DNA of 64,000 nucleotides from Gryllus longicercus (GCA_038098605.1 JAZDUA010000297.1:1448501-1512500); one strand, 5' to 3'; shown: positions 46,084 to 58,948, counted from the first letter of the stretch. The notes: a model not told the origin generated them from the sequence alone. Numbers and translations: made by a program.

Positions 46084-46830
46084 CTGTTGAGGCTACGAAA
46101 ATTGCTTAGATAATTGGGAGAGCATTTTCAGGAACTGCGAAGAAAGAAGTTTTATGCATCGCCTTTGTTCTCATCAGATGAGACATTCTGACTCAAAATA
46201 GATCAAGATTATCACTTGCCGTAAGAATCAATAAGTATTGAAGAGATTGTCATGGACGTTCTACTAACGAATTCTATCTTTTAATCATGTTTCTGCTCTT
46301 TTGCCGCATCTCAAAGCGCAGGGCACGGAGACAGCATTTAATATGCTGGGAATTGCTTGCCAACATACCGAACTAAACTTTCCATGCACCCAATACACGT
46401 TTCGCTTCGCTTCTCTGCGCGATCGCTGTGAAACTGCTCGCGACCCCCTTGATTTTGAAAGAAGGGGCCGGTGGCGTCTTATTGGAGAAGCATTTGATTC
46501 CGGGAATTCGTCGAGAGTATACGGGCTGCAGGCGCAGCGCCCAGGAGCAGGTGCAATCTATCGGTGATTTTTCGAAGCAGTTGAAGCTCTGATGCCAAGA
46601 ACTTACAAAAAATTATCTTTTGTCAATTGTGAAAGAATTTGCGAGGTTTTGAGCAAAATTAAACGAAACGAAACAAAATTTCGAACGCAGGAAGTTCGAA
46701 ATGTGTGATCTTTTCTTCTTAAATTTCTTCAAAGAGGAGAGAAACAATGTTTGGAGCGTTTCGAGCCAAATTTGAATTAATTTCGCCGCGTATGTGCCAA
46801 CAGCTACCAATCTAAAGTACGATGAATTAT
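46084..46830 (+). mobile_element. Repeat family shared with 59.8-60.2 kb
   Basis: TTGAGGCTACGAAAATTGCTTAG and GGGAGAGCA...GCATCGCCT match 59815-59895. Its right part (ATGTGTGATCTTTTCTTCTT, ATTTCTTCAAAGA, GTATGTGCCAACA) matches 60045-60150. A GC-rich central stretch (46300-46570) with an 88-codon open frame is present here and absent at 60 kb. Element class unknown. Confidence 0.5.
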
Positions 46831-46929
46831 GTCTTAGATAGTATTGTGAAAAATCTTTTTTGTGCTCTTCTCTTCAACCTTCTTGAAATGTTTTAAAACG
46901 CTGACCATCCTTCGTAAAAACATAAAAGA

Positions 46930-47676
46930 ATTGTATCCCTGCACCGCGATCTTTCGACAGAAAAACTTTTATAGTCGGGCCCTGGTAACGAAAAGGGGGA
47001 TAAATCCTGTTCTTATATGTATTAAATTACTTCCTCTAACTCGTGGGGTAGCCAAAATCATCTGTTGGGGATCCTTGATACCGAGAAATCAATTGACCGC
47101 AAAACTGTGTGTCTAATGTCAACGCAAGTGCCTAACCCGTTCTGCCGATTTTCTTCAAATTACTCCCCGATTGATGCGAGCAAACTCGAAACTTTGAGAA
47201 TATCAACTGAATATTTTGATTTTTGGAAGTACTTTAGATGAAGCCTAAACATTTTCAAAATTTTCTCAAAAATTGCTTCCATTTTTTGGGGGGGGGGGCA
47301 GCGTAAAGGACCTTTAAGGGAATAAAATACGATTTTTTTTCAAAAACGATCAAAATTTTCTTTACATATGTATCAAAAGAACGGTAAAAATATGGTGCAA
47401 GCCCCATTTTCGGCGAACTCTCCGTATTTTCGTATTGGAAAAATTGAGTGTTGGAAACATTTACCTTTTAAGCGTCCTCCCAAGCTCGAGCGCTGGTGTA
47501 GGGTATTGGTACGGGTGAAGGCGAGTATACTTTGAGGACCCGAGTACTAGTCTCGGCGCGGAAAAAAATTAGCTGGTAAAAATACTTTTGGAAGTTTAGG
47601 TGGCAGTATAATATTGCGGAGCAGTTAGAAATAATGCGAGAAAGTCTGTGATTTTGTAGCAACACTACTTTTCTAG
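46930..47676 (+). mobile_element. TTACTTTCTCGC-family element
   Basis: Lacks a clean start but has CGACAGAAAAACTTTTATAG, GGGCCCTGGTAACG, TTGATACCGAGAAATCAATTG and CCGCAAAACTGTGTGTCTAA. It ends AATAATGCGAGAAAGTCTGTG...CTAG|T at 47673-47677. A tRNA-like segment (GAGTACTAGTCTCGGCGCGG) is embedded at about 47540-47560. A run of 10 G is at 47290. Confidence 0.65.
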
Positions 47677-47689
47677 TCATTAAATATCG

Positions 47690-50600
47690 AGGCAATGCTC
47701 AGGGCAACATATGACACTGCAGTTCCTCTGACCGGGAGGTTTTGATGTCAAGTCCTAACACACCCTAAATGCTAAAGGCGATATTATATTGAATTACCCA
47801 AAGCAGCGCATAAGAAAATGTGTTTAAGAATTCACTGACAGCCATGGGCCCGATGTGGCAACGTCCAGTAGTCAGCCGTCGGTGTGCCACCGGCCGTGCT
47901 ATCACACGATTCAGCAACCTTGTGAACTAATGTCTTACTGTTCTCTGTAAGCTGAAATTCGACTGCGATGACATATTACACTCTGACTTAAATGTGTCAC
48001 TCTCTGCTAACACAAATTCTTTAAGATATTTTTCAAATTTATACTGATAAAATCAATTATTTTAACACTACGCTTCACTTAGATGTTGTATGATATAAAG
48101 TCCAAGTACCCCCACAAACAAAACGTTTTTCTTTCAAAACTGTACTGACTCACGTGTCTACTGACTACGTGTCTCCTCTCTGCGCTATTACAATATTTCG
48201 TGCAGCAATCGAGAACTTTGTGAGATGTGCTCTTCTTTTGTGGGAACTGCACACTCGCGCGGCGTCATAACCCAGAGGGAATTGTTCGAGTCCGTGCGTA
48301 GAGGAGTTGGCATTCAGAATGCCTTGACGGTAGAAAAGAAAAAAAGTCATTTATTTAATTACATCATACTACACTTGTGACGAAGTCTCAAAGTAAACTA
48401 AGGAGAAAATTCACACGAAAACTAATCTCACAAAGAGTTTGAAACAGTATCACCGTATAGAAACAAAGCTGCCAAGAATTTTCTCTGCATGGCTTGGTGA
48501 AAAGTGCTAAATATCGGAACGTTCGAAACATTCGGTGCGAAACGAATAAGGCTTAAGAAGCTCTTTCACAGAAGCAGAGAAAAGACACGAGGACCAATGC
48601 CATGCTCTCAGAAAGAAGTTCCTCTGGGCTGTCAAATGACGTTCAGTGTAGTTTCTGATTAAGGGCCAAAGACAGATTATTGATGGCATAGAACAGATCT
48701 CAACTAGTACTCCTAGAACACCGAGAAGAATGAAGCGCGCAGCAGATTCCAATGTATCACATCCGGAATTCTATTCTTCAGGAGAAGCAATAGGTTTGAT
48801 ATTGGACGTAAAAACGACTCATAACGTGAACATGTCTCAAAGAGAGAGTGCGCTTAGATAAAATGTGTATGGAAAGGTGGGGCATAGTGGAACTACGGGA
48901 CAAAGTGGAATTTGCATTTATAACCCACAGATTTGGAGCCTTTCAGTTCTAGAAGAAGAATTGTGTCGAGAAAAGTGTTGGCATGACGAATCATTGCTGT
49001 TTTTCTGACTTTGCTCCGTGCTTTACAAAAGCGTAAGTAATGAAAAATATTGACTTTCGCATAACAATGCAGAAGCACGAAAGTATTTGTTTTAATGCCT
49101 TAGTTTTATAACTTTATGGTTAATTTCTTTTGAATTTCTCTCACAAAATCAAGGCTAATGAGATTATTTTGAACCTATGTTGTGCTAACATGCAGAGGAG
49201 CAAAGTGGAACATTACTGTTCTATTTTGCCTCAAAATGTTGGACTGCACATTATTACTACTGTAATTGTTTTAGGAGTAGGTGAGTTTTATGTTACCCCT
49301 AGGTACCGTTTACTCACAAACTGTGAAGAAATGGCTTCGAAATTACCTACGCAAAGTGGTGACGAAAAAATTCTCTCTTTGAAGAAGCATTTGAAAGGGC
49401 AGCCACAAAACGAAATGCTTTTTCTGAATTTAGAAACACAGAATACCTTCAAAAATTTTCCGATGATGCTTTCGCTCTAGCAGAAGCAACAAATTATGAA
49501 GAATCTTCAAAACTACATTGTAAGCTACACCCATTACGTCATTGGTGGAGGCAGAATCTCAGACCCTGATAATTTCTTTTGAAATTCTTATTATGCTAAA
49601 TTCAGCATAAAAACCAAGAAACTCTTCCCATAGAACTCCCAAAATATCACCTTATTTGAGAGATTTAATAGGTTCTGCCAAGGAACCCACTTCAAAAGCA
49701 ATAAAACGGTCAAGAAAACCATGTACGTGGAGATAAAATAAATCATTACATTAGCACATGCTTTTTTAAACTTTTGATCTACATTATTTACCAATATTTG
49801 AATAAGCTTTAAACATTCGGGAGGTTAGAGCTTGTCCTGGGGAGGGGGTGCTCCGATTGTGGGAGATATCTAATAGCTTTGTACCACTTCGCCCAGGTGC
49901 CAATACTGAAAGCAGCACAAACTTTTTATTTTATAGCAGAAGATACCTAAGATTTTTTTTTATGGATGTAATATTTTTAAATCAAATTGTACGTTGTCTT
50001 GTTGCTGCAAGCTTAACGGTTCTACTTTGCCCAACATTTCAATACTCTATCCTTCTTATTACAAAATACTTGGAGCAAAATCTCAATATTATCCGGATAA
50101 ATTGGGTGTTGCTATGACTGATACTCGGACTCAAATTAAACTTCAGGACATTCTAGTTCTCACTTTAACGCCTTTGTTGAAAATCAAGGAAATCATTACA
50201 AATATTTCGAAAATTTGTGATGGAAAAACGGACAAAAGCTTGCTGATGATTTGGAAGTGGAGATGTGGTTGCAATGTAGATCACAGCAACTAGAAGCAAC
50301 ATTTATCGGAGGGAGAACTAAAAATATATATTTCGAAGGCGTAATACTGAATTCTGCATGCGCCGTTTGTAGGAGTATACGTATGGTTAAAGTAAGATAT
50401 TGTTAAAAGATATATTTAGTATTATCTCATTTTTTTTCTTCAAAAAGTAACGTGCTTACAGTTACGAACCAAAATAATATAAAAAGATAACACTTTTTTT
50501 CGCTTTAATATTTTTACAGTGCAACAGTTAGTATGATCACACTCGCAGAAAAAATTCAAGTTTTTGTCCGTTAAATGGAATAATGGGTGATTTTTATGGA

Positions 50601-51050
50601 ACATAGTGCTCTGATTTCAATTTTGCAGAGTAATTATTTGTAACGGGTAAGAATTCGTGGTAATAGGCGATTAAAAGTTCAGTTGTAAAGTGATTGGTTT
50701 TATTTAGATTAGATTCGATTTATTAATAATTCTGCAATTAAGTTTGAGCACTTGGTGGCAGAATACACTAACTTAACATTACTGAACTTAACAACTTTAC
50801 AAAATCTACAAACTTTACAAATTAACGTGAACATTTCAACGTGCAATCTTTCATAACACTCCACTTCACCACTCTTCACTTCACCGCACTGCGAAACACC
50901 GCGCGGTAATGTCTTTCTTACAGTCGTTTTCCTCAGTTTCACGTCACTGCACTTCATATAATTATTAATAATATCAATAATAATAAATAATTATAAATAT
51001 AATTTACTTTCTGCACATATAATAATCTCAATGAAAATGTAATTTTAAAC
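47690..51050. other. Non-genic stretch with decayed repeat-like segments
   Basis: No gene supported. 48870-50060 has scattered phrases (GGGCATAGTGGAAC, GGGACAAAGTGGAAT, GTTCTACTTTGCCC) and a 116-codon + frame at 49130-49480 that shifts into SDDAFALAEATNYEESSKLH. It looks like a decayed transposon or pseudogene but I cannot name it. Confidence 0.35.
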
Positions 51051-51059
51051 GATTTTTTG

Positions 51060-51290
51060 CTTGAGAAACATCTCTTTTTAGTGGCCCGCAATAGTCTTCA
51101 AGCATATTTCAATTTCATTTTCCCTGATAACGGTTTCCATTGTTGCAAGGTCTTGGTGAAATCGCTTACCATGTTCTTCGCTTACAGCGTCGAAATGTTC
51201 AGGAAAAAAATCTAAGTGTGAATCCAGAAAATGTATTTTAGAAGAAATGATAAATACCAGTGCTTTATAATCGTGAAGAAGTTTATACAC
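51060..51290 (-). pseudogene. Fragment of a repeat-associated arthropod ORF
   Basis: A 70-codon minus frame contains ISSKIHFLDSHLDFFPEHFD and AVSEEHGKRFHQDLATME. This closely follows a pattern (KIHFLHSHLDFFPEN...SDEHGERFHQDI) I recall from uncharacterised, multi-copy arthropod proteins. It diverges after ATME. The recalled family's function is unknown to me; only this C-terminal part is present. Confidence 0.55.
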
Positions 51291-51319
51291 TAGTTATTCG
51301 TAGTACTCAGCTTTTTAGT

Positions 51320-52540
51320 TAATAAGGAATTCAGTTACGACCTTCTGAAGCGATGTCCAATCTGTCTTTTGATTCTTGTCAAGTATAAACCAAGAACTGC
51401 GTAGATCATTGAGTTTCCCCAAACCAATACATTACTCAATTGTTGGTTCTCTTTCGAGTTGTTATCTCGTACCAAGTTCCATGTTCTCATTACGTAACAA
51501 GTTCGTATATAATAAGGAAAATGTGCATAATTTTGTCTTCGCGCTCTTACGAAACGGCAAAGTAGGAGGGCTAGAAATCGGCTACAATGGCAAGACGTTC
51601 TGATAAACATTGAGTTTTTGTCAAAATCAAATGAATCAGAGATCCAATGAACTAAATATGGTGGTTCGTTCGCGGAATATTAGAAGAAGAATATCGCATG
51701 GAATTTGTATTCTCATATTTTAGAACTCACGTAGTGACTATTTCAGATGCACGATTTCAAATCGTTTTATTATTGTGAAATTCGTATTGTGATAAGGTAT
51801 TGGCTACAATTCCATCAATATACAATAGTTTTGAAATTAACAGAAAGCTAAAGTGCCTTTTTAATAAGCGTTGTCTCTTTTCAGAAACAAGTTCATGGGA
51901 CTTTACGTGCCAGGGAAGCTGATATAAATGAAATGTGGGAGATGGCCACGTTTTTAAGGGCACCTCGGTATCATTAGTGACATTGTTTGTGTCCCGTATC
52001 GAACGGAGCAAATTATTAATTATAAGTAAATATTAATTAATTTGTGTGTGTTTCTTGTATTTCTCGTATGTCCAAACACATGTAGCATAAGCCGATATAC
52101 AGGTGAGTCACGTAAATTAAACACCGCCTGTAATTTTTGAAGGGTTGAAGTCATTGCAATGCAGTTTTCACGGAAGTTCATGAGGCACTGAATTGATGCA
52201 CGTGTTCGTTTCTAGTTAATCACTTGTATTTTACAAGATATTGAGGTTACTTTGATTTTCAGATGGAACTATACATATTTTTTGGTCTATCATTATGAAC
52301 ATATAATGACAAATTCAATAAAATACATATTGTCATAAGGTAAGAATATTTTGAGTAATTTTGATTTATTATTTTGCAGCTCTTGTATAACGTGTAGTTT
52401 GATTGTAACAGCCCCTAGTCAAGGTCAGGCATCTCTTCACCTGCGAACGGGCGCTCGGGCCGGTAAACGTGTCGCAAAAAAAATCAAAATTACTCGAAAG
52501 ATGCTATTTTAACATATGACAATAAGTATTTCATTCAAGT
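51320..52540. other. Non-genic AT-rich stretch
   Basis: Only short, unrecognised frames on both strands. No RNA or element signature seen. Confidence 0.45.
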
Positions 52541-52559
52541 GTAGTTCATTGTAGTTGTA

Positions 52560-53596
52560 GGAAGGCGGCGGACGTTTCTAAAATTTTTCAAAATTAGGCA
52601 TGAGACGTGCACCATTCTCTTAAGCGTCCTTTATGCTATATTAGGTCACAATTTAATTAAAAAAAGAAGAAAAAAGTTTTCAAGAAAATAAAAAAATATC
52701 GACCCAATTTTTTTTAAATACTAATGTTTCTGAAAAAAATGAACAAGATCATATTTGTAGATATATTTTTGATGAAGTCATTTAATTAAGAAAAATTGTA
52801 TCTTCATAATTGTAGTTGTGGGAAGGAGCCGAAAAAAATTGGATTTTTTCGATTTCCCAAATATCAGAGCTTTCAACCAACATGAGAACAGCACTATTCT
52901 TTTAACGTCCTTCAGACTATCCAACAAAATTTCATCAAAAACGATGGAGTGGTTTTTGAGAAAAAAATGTTTAAACAAAATTAAAAATTGCCTTTTACTC
53001 AAAATTACGCGAAAAATTCTCAAACTTTCGAAAAATTGTATATATTATTTCATTTCAAAATCTATCTTTAAGAAACAGATTTTTAAGAGAAAAAGTCTGT
53101 ATCTTTAATATTTCAGTTGTAGGAACACGCCGAAAACACATTTTTTGCCATTTTGAAATATCACAGTTTTTAACGACCAGCACCATTCTCTTAAATGTCA
53201 TTTACACTATCCAACAACAAAATTTAATGAAAACAATGGATTGATTTTTTTCCAAAATTTTGAAATTATCTAAGGGGGGCTTTATGTAAAGTCCAAAAGT
53301 TAATTTAATTATCGGGGAATATCAATTTTGGAGAAAATCGTCTGAATTGTAAGCCGTTAGTGTTGTTCACAGACGAACGTTTTGCTGGCAATTGACTTTT
53401 AGGTATCAAGAGCCCACAAAACATGGATGCAGGCTTCACCAGGTGTTAAAGGATTTTTTTAATTTAGCATCTGGATTTATCCACATTTTCGATACCAATG
53501 ACCTGTAAGAAGAGTTTTTCTGCCGAAAATTCGCCATATATTCGCATAGCATTACATAACTCTCTCTCTACCGCGGTAGCCGTGGCGAAAAGTAAA
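52560..53596 (-). mobile_element. Long TTACTTTCTCGC-family element with ~290-bp modules
   Basis: Minus-strand start at 53596 (TTACTTTTCGCC). A GACGAACGTTTTGCTGGCAA core lies at about 53370. Three interior modules are marked by CACCATTCTCTTAA(G)CGTC at 52610, CACTATTCTTTTAACGTCC at 52900 and CACCATTCTCTTAAATGTC at 53182, a spacing of about 280-290 bases. Same architecture as the 42.3-43.36 kb copy. Confidence 0.7.
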
Positions 53597-54818
53597 ATAC
53601 GTATACTTCCATTCGATAACCAAAATTACTTCAGAATCTGGTAAAATACAAGTGACAAATTGGAAATGAATACATGCATAAACTAGCCCCATTCCCTCAT
53701 GCGCTTCCGTGAAAACTGCATTGCAATAATTTCAACCTTTCAAAAATTGCAGGAGGAGCTAAAATTATGTAACTCATCCTGTATATTAAGTATTACGAAG
53801 AAACGCTGCAAATAATCGATGCTGAGGTTTGAATTTCAAATCACTTATTGGTGTCTCAGATTCCGAAAAACAACAGTTTTTTAACCTCTCTTTCAGTTGA
53901 TGAGCGACAAAAGTCACTCACTAAAACAAATAGGACTTTCCGAACAATTAATATTTTCCAATTGATCTTACTCGACAAAGTCTTTCAAACTCGAGGTTAA
54001 TCAATAAAAGAAGGATTTGGGGCTGGATGTTCATGTCAGAGGGTCACAAGAAGAGAAGGATATGAATTCGAGAAAGCTCTTGGAATCACTGCAGATCACT
54101 ACTTTCCTTAATGACCTTGATTCAGCAAACTTAAGTGCCTCCGAGGGCGCATATTTCTCTGCAGTATAGATATAGCACGAAGTGTCTATTCAAAAACTCT
54201 GTGTGTTAGTATGGCAGTAGACCCATTCTTCTTTGCCACTTCGGGAGGAACAATCAGTGTATATGAAATTATGGCTAGTGTAACGTACTAGCGAGCGAAT
54301 CTCGTGGCAGCTATTGGGGGATGCATAGTAAGGAATTAGTAACAGGAAATCGCCTCGCCACAGGAGGGAGAGAAGGGTTTTTCCTAAAAGCAAGCGCGCG
54401 GCAAAGGGAGACACGAGGCTTTGGGGTCCTCCGGTCTTAAGAAACGGAGACCCAAACCCCACGGCAAGCAGAAGCGCGCTGCGGAGGCAGCGAGACTTAT
54501 TAGGTCACGTGAGCCTCGAGTATATAAGGGAGTGCACAGAGAGTGGGGGAACCTCGTGCAGTTGCACAAAAACTTGGCGCCACGATGTTGCAGCGGCGAG
54601 CAGGGCTCGCGAGGCGTCACGTGTTGACGAGCCTGTGGAGGAATTTGCGTCCGAGGTGAGGAGTAGCTGCTTGCCACGACTCGCGCCAATTCTCAATCGG
54701 GTAAGACCGCTCCTGAGATCGAGGCAAACCATCAGTTGGTACGCCGGTGCGGACTTGTGTCTCCCAGTGTGACATCCGGTCACGGAAGCTTGGCTTTGTG
54801 CGCGCTTCAGATGTAGGA

Positions 54819-54826
54819 GTGGCGAG
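54819..54826 (+). repeat. Left 8-bp target site duplication of hAT
   Basis: GTGGCGAG, repeated exactly at 58941-58948. Confidence 0.93.
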
Positions 54827-57800
54827 CAGAGGTGGATTTACGCACAGGCACAGTAGGCACGTGCCTACGGCGGCAAATTTTCAAGGGCGGCAAAGTTTCA
54901 AAGGAGCAAAATTTTCTTGATATTTACTAAAACAAATTTTGGTTCTCTAAAAACTATAACCGCATAAATCATATTTTTATTTTAAAAATGATTTAAGCGA
55001 GACTAAAGCCGGCCCTCAACCTTTGATTTATAAATTAAGTTTGAATTTCAAATGGGGACATTTTCAATGTTACAGAATACATGAAAAGAATTCGCCAACG
55101 ACTTCTGATTGGTTGATTGATCAGAAAGAATTACATTCTTAGAGGAAGGAGTTTGAATTAGCCAATCAGAAATCGCAGACTGATTTTGCCATGCATTCAT
55201 ATTGCGCTATATAGAAACTAGCGACATCTATTTCTTCTTGAGTTAGTTCTAGAAGACGGATCTGGAAATAACCCTTTTTCTTTCTTTTGTTACTATTGTT
55301 GTGTATCGTTTATTGTAACAGCTTGCTGAGAAAAAATGATATTTTGAAGTTTTAAAATGAGTGATTATCGAAAAAGGCTCAGCGGAAGTCAATATGCAAA
55401 AATCCTAAAAGAAAATGAAGAGAAATGTCAAAATGAAATTGATAAGACAAAAAAAATGAATTCTGTAAACCTATAAGTGAAACTGATCACTGCTGCAGTT
55501 CATTCGACAATTCTATTACTGAGTTAGTATAAACATATAGATTAGATAACATATTTAATTTTCAGCTTGTATATTTTTCCATGTACTAACAACTTGTGAT
55601 AAACAAATGTTAACATTAATATATTTTTAATGCAGAGATGTGTTGCCAAAATATTCTCAAAATGCAAAAAATGTTTAGTACAATGATTAGAAATTAAATA
55701 TTCTTGACGTGTTGTTGCTGTATTCGTTAAAATGAACTATATCTTAAAATAGAATTTAAATAAATTAGCATAAAATATGTTACTATAATTATGTTACTTA
55801 ACTTTATTTTATAGAATATGTAATAATACATATAATATTTTAACTCTTTTATTTATTTAGGGTTATCACTGAATCTAATAATGAGACTGCAAAGTTCCAA
55901 ACAGCTAAAAATGAAATGGTTCCTCAAGCAATTGAAAATATAACTGCGATTGATTATGAGTCGACGATTCAACCGATGTAAATAGTTTAAGCATTTTTTT
56001 ATATAATTAATTAAACCTTTATGTATATAAATATTATAATATTTCTAGAATATTTGTTTATAATATTACAATAATTTATTATTGTCTTTTTTAATTAAAT
56101 AGGGTTTCTACCGAATGTATACAATTGCAAGAACATAAAATTGATGAAACCATAACTTCGACTGATCGGTTTTGTTGGAAAAGCGATCCAGCTTTGTGGT
56201 CTATTAATGAAGCTACACGTGGTTATGTTGCCAAGCATGGGTTCAAACAAAACAGAAACGCTGACTTTTCTAAATCAAGAAAAGAGTACAATGATGGCAA
56301 AGTTCGTTACTTAACGTTAAATATGTTTGAGTATACGCATATCAGTAAAGAAAAAATGCCTCGCAAGTGCCTGTTTACTCTGAGAGCAATGGAACTGTTT
56401 TCTGCGGTGTTTGTTTATTGTTTTCAAGCAATTCAGAAGTAAGAACAAAATTATCATCGGAGGGATTCAATGATTGGAAAAATGCGCATAGCAAATTAAA
56501 AGAACATGAGAATTCTACATGTCATAGAAACTGTACGTCCGCATTGAAAAACAGACAGCGGACTGAAAACCAAGTGAATAAGCAGCTGCTTGAACAAGTT
56601 GAAACCGAGCCAACTTATTGGAGGAATGTTCTTGAGCGTGTCATTTTAGTAATAAAATCTCTTGTTTCAAAAGGGCTTCCTGTGAGAGGACATGTCGAAA
56701 AGTTTGGAAATAATCAAATTACATGATGTTGCTTGAGTTAATTTCGAAGTATGACCACTTCTTAGCAGATCACATACAAAAAATTGGTAACAGCGGAAAG
56801 GGAAATACATCGTATTTATCCACCACGACGGTTGAAGAACTAATAGGTATATTAGCTAAAGAATTTAAAGATGAGATTCTCTGAAGCTTTCGAAGTGCCA
56901 AGTATTTCTCCATAATTGTGGGCTCTACACCAGATATAGCACACGTGGATCAACTCGCTATAGTTATTAGACATGTGGGAAAAGATGGTACACCAAAAGA
57001 GTCATTTTTGGAATTCCTTCCAAACAAAAAGGACGCTGTTCGACGCTGTATGTAATTTTATGGAAATTAACGAACGGTACATTAATAATTGTCGTGGTCT
57101 GTCCTACAACAACGCGTCAAATATGTCCGGTCTTTACACAGGTCTTCAAGCCCGTATGAAAGACGTAAATGCTCTAATTAAATTCATCCCCTGTTCTAGT
57201 CATTCTTTAAATTTAGTTGGTACAAATGCAGCTGAATCATGAACTGAAGCATGTACTTATTTTCTACTTCTTCAAAATGTATATAGTTTCTTTAGTGCGT
57301 CTACATCAAGGAGGGACATACTTCAAAATTTAGTAGATGATAGGATCCAGTACATCCTCTTTGAAAAGTCTTTCAATTATGCGCTGGTCAGCTCGAGATG
57401 ATGCATGTCAGGCTCTAAAATATCGTTAGCAAAATGTTTTAGATGCCCTTCAAATTATATCTGATGATTCTACGCAAAAAACGTCAACGCGTGCAGAAGC
57501 TAAAGGTGTTATTGTTGCTTTAAATCGACTTGAAACCTCTGTTATGACCGAGGTTTGGGGATTCATTTTAGACCGCTTGAATGCGTCGAACAACTGCAAA
57601 ATGTCGATATCGATTTAAGTTCCGTGGTTGGTATTTACACTTCGCTTGCAGAACTTTTAAAAACGAACAGAGACAATTTTTAATTTTTTGAAGAGAAGGG
57701 TAAGAAGCTGTCAAATACTGAAACGTACGAATCGGAAAACAAAAGAAAAAGGAAACGTAAAATTCATTGTGATGAAACTAACGAGAATGCAGCAGAACTG

Positions 57801-58940
57801 ACCGCACAAGACAAGTTTAAAATCGACACTTATTTGGTTATTGTTGATAAATTACTTGCAGAATTGAATAAGAGACTTGAAGTGTATAAAGATGTATATG
57901 ACAAATTTAAGGCTGTCATTGAAATAGAAAAATTATCTTTGATGGATTTGAAAAAAGCAGCGATATTTTTATGTTCACAATTTCCCCAAGATCTTGAAGA
58001 ATCGCTTGTTTCTGAACTTATACATTTAAGTTCGTATTTAAAAATCCTTGAAGATGTTAACCCAACGAATCCTGCAGCTTTATTAAAGTGGTTACGGAAA
58101 GAAGAATTAGAATGTATTTATCCTAACGTTGACATTGCACTTGAATCTTTTTATGTATTCCGGTGGCCAATTGCACAGCAGAACGTTCATTCTCTTGTTT
58201 AAAAAGGATTAAAAATTATTTGCGTTCTACAAAGACAGAGTATCGACTGAACGCCTTAGCGATATTGTGTATCGAAGAAAATTATCTCAGCGTTTTTGAT
58301 TATACTATAATTGTTGATGAATTTGCTCAGCAAAAGGCACGTCGCAAAATTTTACATCAATAGACAAATTAGCTATAATTAATAAAACGTTATTTCAACT
58401 GTATAAAAAAACCCATCCAAAAAGTTAAATGCTATATTCCTTGTTTATAACGGTAAATCGAAAATTATAAAAACTGTTACAACGTCGTAATATTCTAATC
58501 GTTCAGTGGTTGTAAATAAAAATCTATCATATTAATATTTAATACAAGCTATTTATTTGTCTTCTTTATTAGAGTATACCTTATGATTTCAGAAGTATAT
58601 GAATCTGAAAGTAAGGCCCGTTGACGAAAGAAAACATGTTGCAATTCTAGTTGTCATGTTTTAGTTTCCTTTTAATGTTAAGGTTTTAGTGTTGAAACGG
58701 TAATAATGTTGAACGTTACTTGCTATGAAGATACAGTTTATATCCAAAATTAGCTAATCCAAAAAATATTTAATTTATGAAAACAATGTGCAAAATGTAA
58801 TGTTACTTTTAAAGTTAAAACGTTCAAATTAATGGGGAATTGTTACTGAAACGTTACAATTTGAATTGTAACATTAATTTTAAATAGGGGGCGGCAAATT
58901 TGATGTGCCTACAGGCGGCAAAAATATTAATCCGCCCCTG
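54827..58940 (+). mobile_element. hAT transposon, 4.1 kb, complete ends
   Basis: The left end CAGAGGTGGATTTACGCAC and the reverse complement of the right end, CAGGGGCGGATTAATATTT, form an imperfect terminal inverted repeat. The 8-bp duplication GTGGCGAG flanks it. These are the hallmarks of the hAT superfamily. Near both ends the phrase GTGCCTAC.GGCGGCAAA recurs in inverted arrangement. It encodes a decayed ZMYM/TTF-type transposase and lies inside an LTR whose sequence is continuous across the insertion. Confidence 0.95.
55357..58363 (+). pseudogene. hAT transposase (TTF zinc finger, DDE, dimerisation), decayed
   Basis: The start MSDYRKRLSGSQYAKILKEN at 55357 is followed by exon-like segments (acceptors TTATTTAG at 55860 and ATTAAATAG at 56102). 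A TTF-type zinc finger follows: YSESNGTVFCGVCLLFSS and WKNAHSKLKEHE. DDE-domain parts follow: KYFSIIVGSTPDIAHVDQLA, CRGLSYNNASNMSG and IPCSSHSLNLVG. The C-terminal dimerisation block is AERSFSCLKRIKNYLRST at about 58178. The first catalytic Asp (normally VDSTPD) is Gly and the second (normally YDNAS) is Asn. At least five frameshifts or stops. It cannot be an active enzyme. Confidence 0.85.
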
Positions 58941-58948
58941 GTGGCGAG
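58941..58948 (+). repeat. Right 8-bp target site duplication of hAT
   Basis: GTGGCGAG, exact copy of 54819-54826. Confidence 0.93.

Noticed and set aside
45854..46090. + frame ending ARQQTCSKHLPEEDF, briefly considered as a THAP-domain end
   Set aside because: No upstream C2-CH or conserved Trp/Pro residues of a THAP domain; the minus-strand frame explains the region better.
54384..54783. Coding frames of 68-101 codons on both strands
   Set aside because: They lie in LTR sequence with a TATA box and show no protein motifs.
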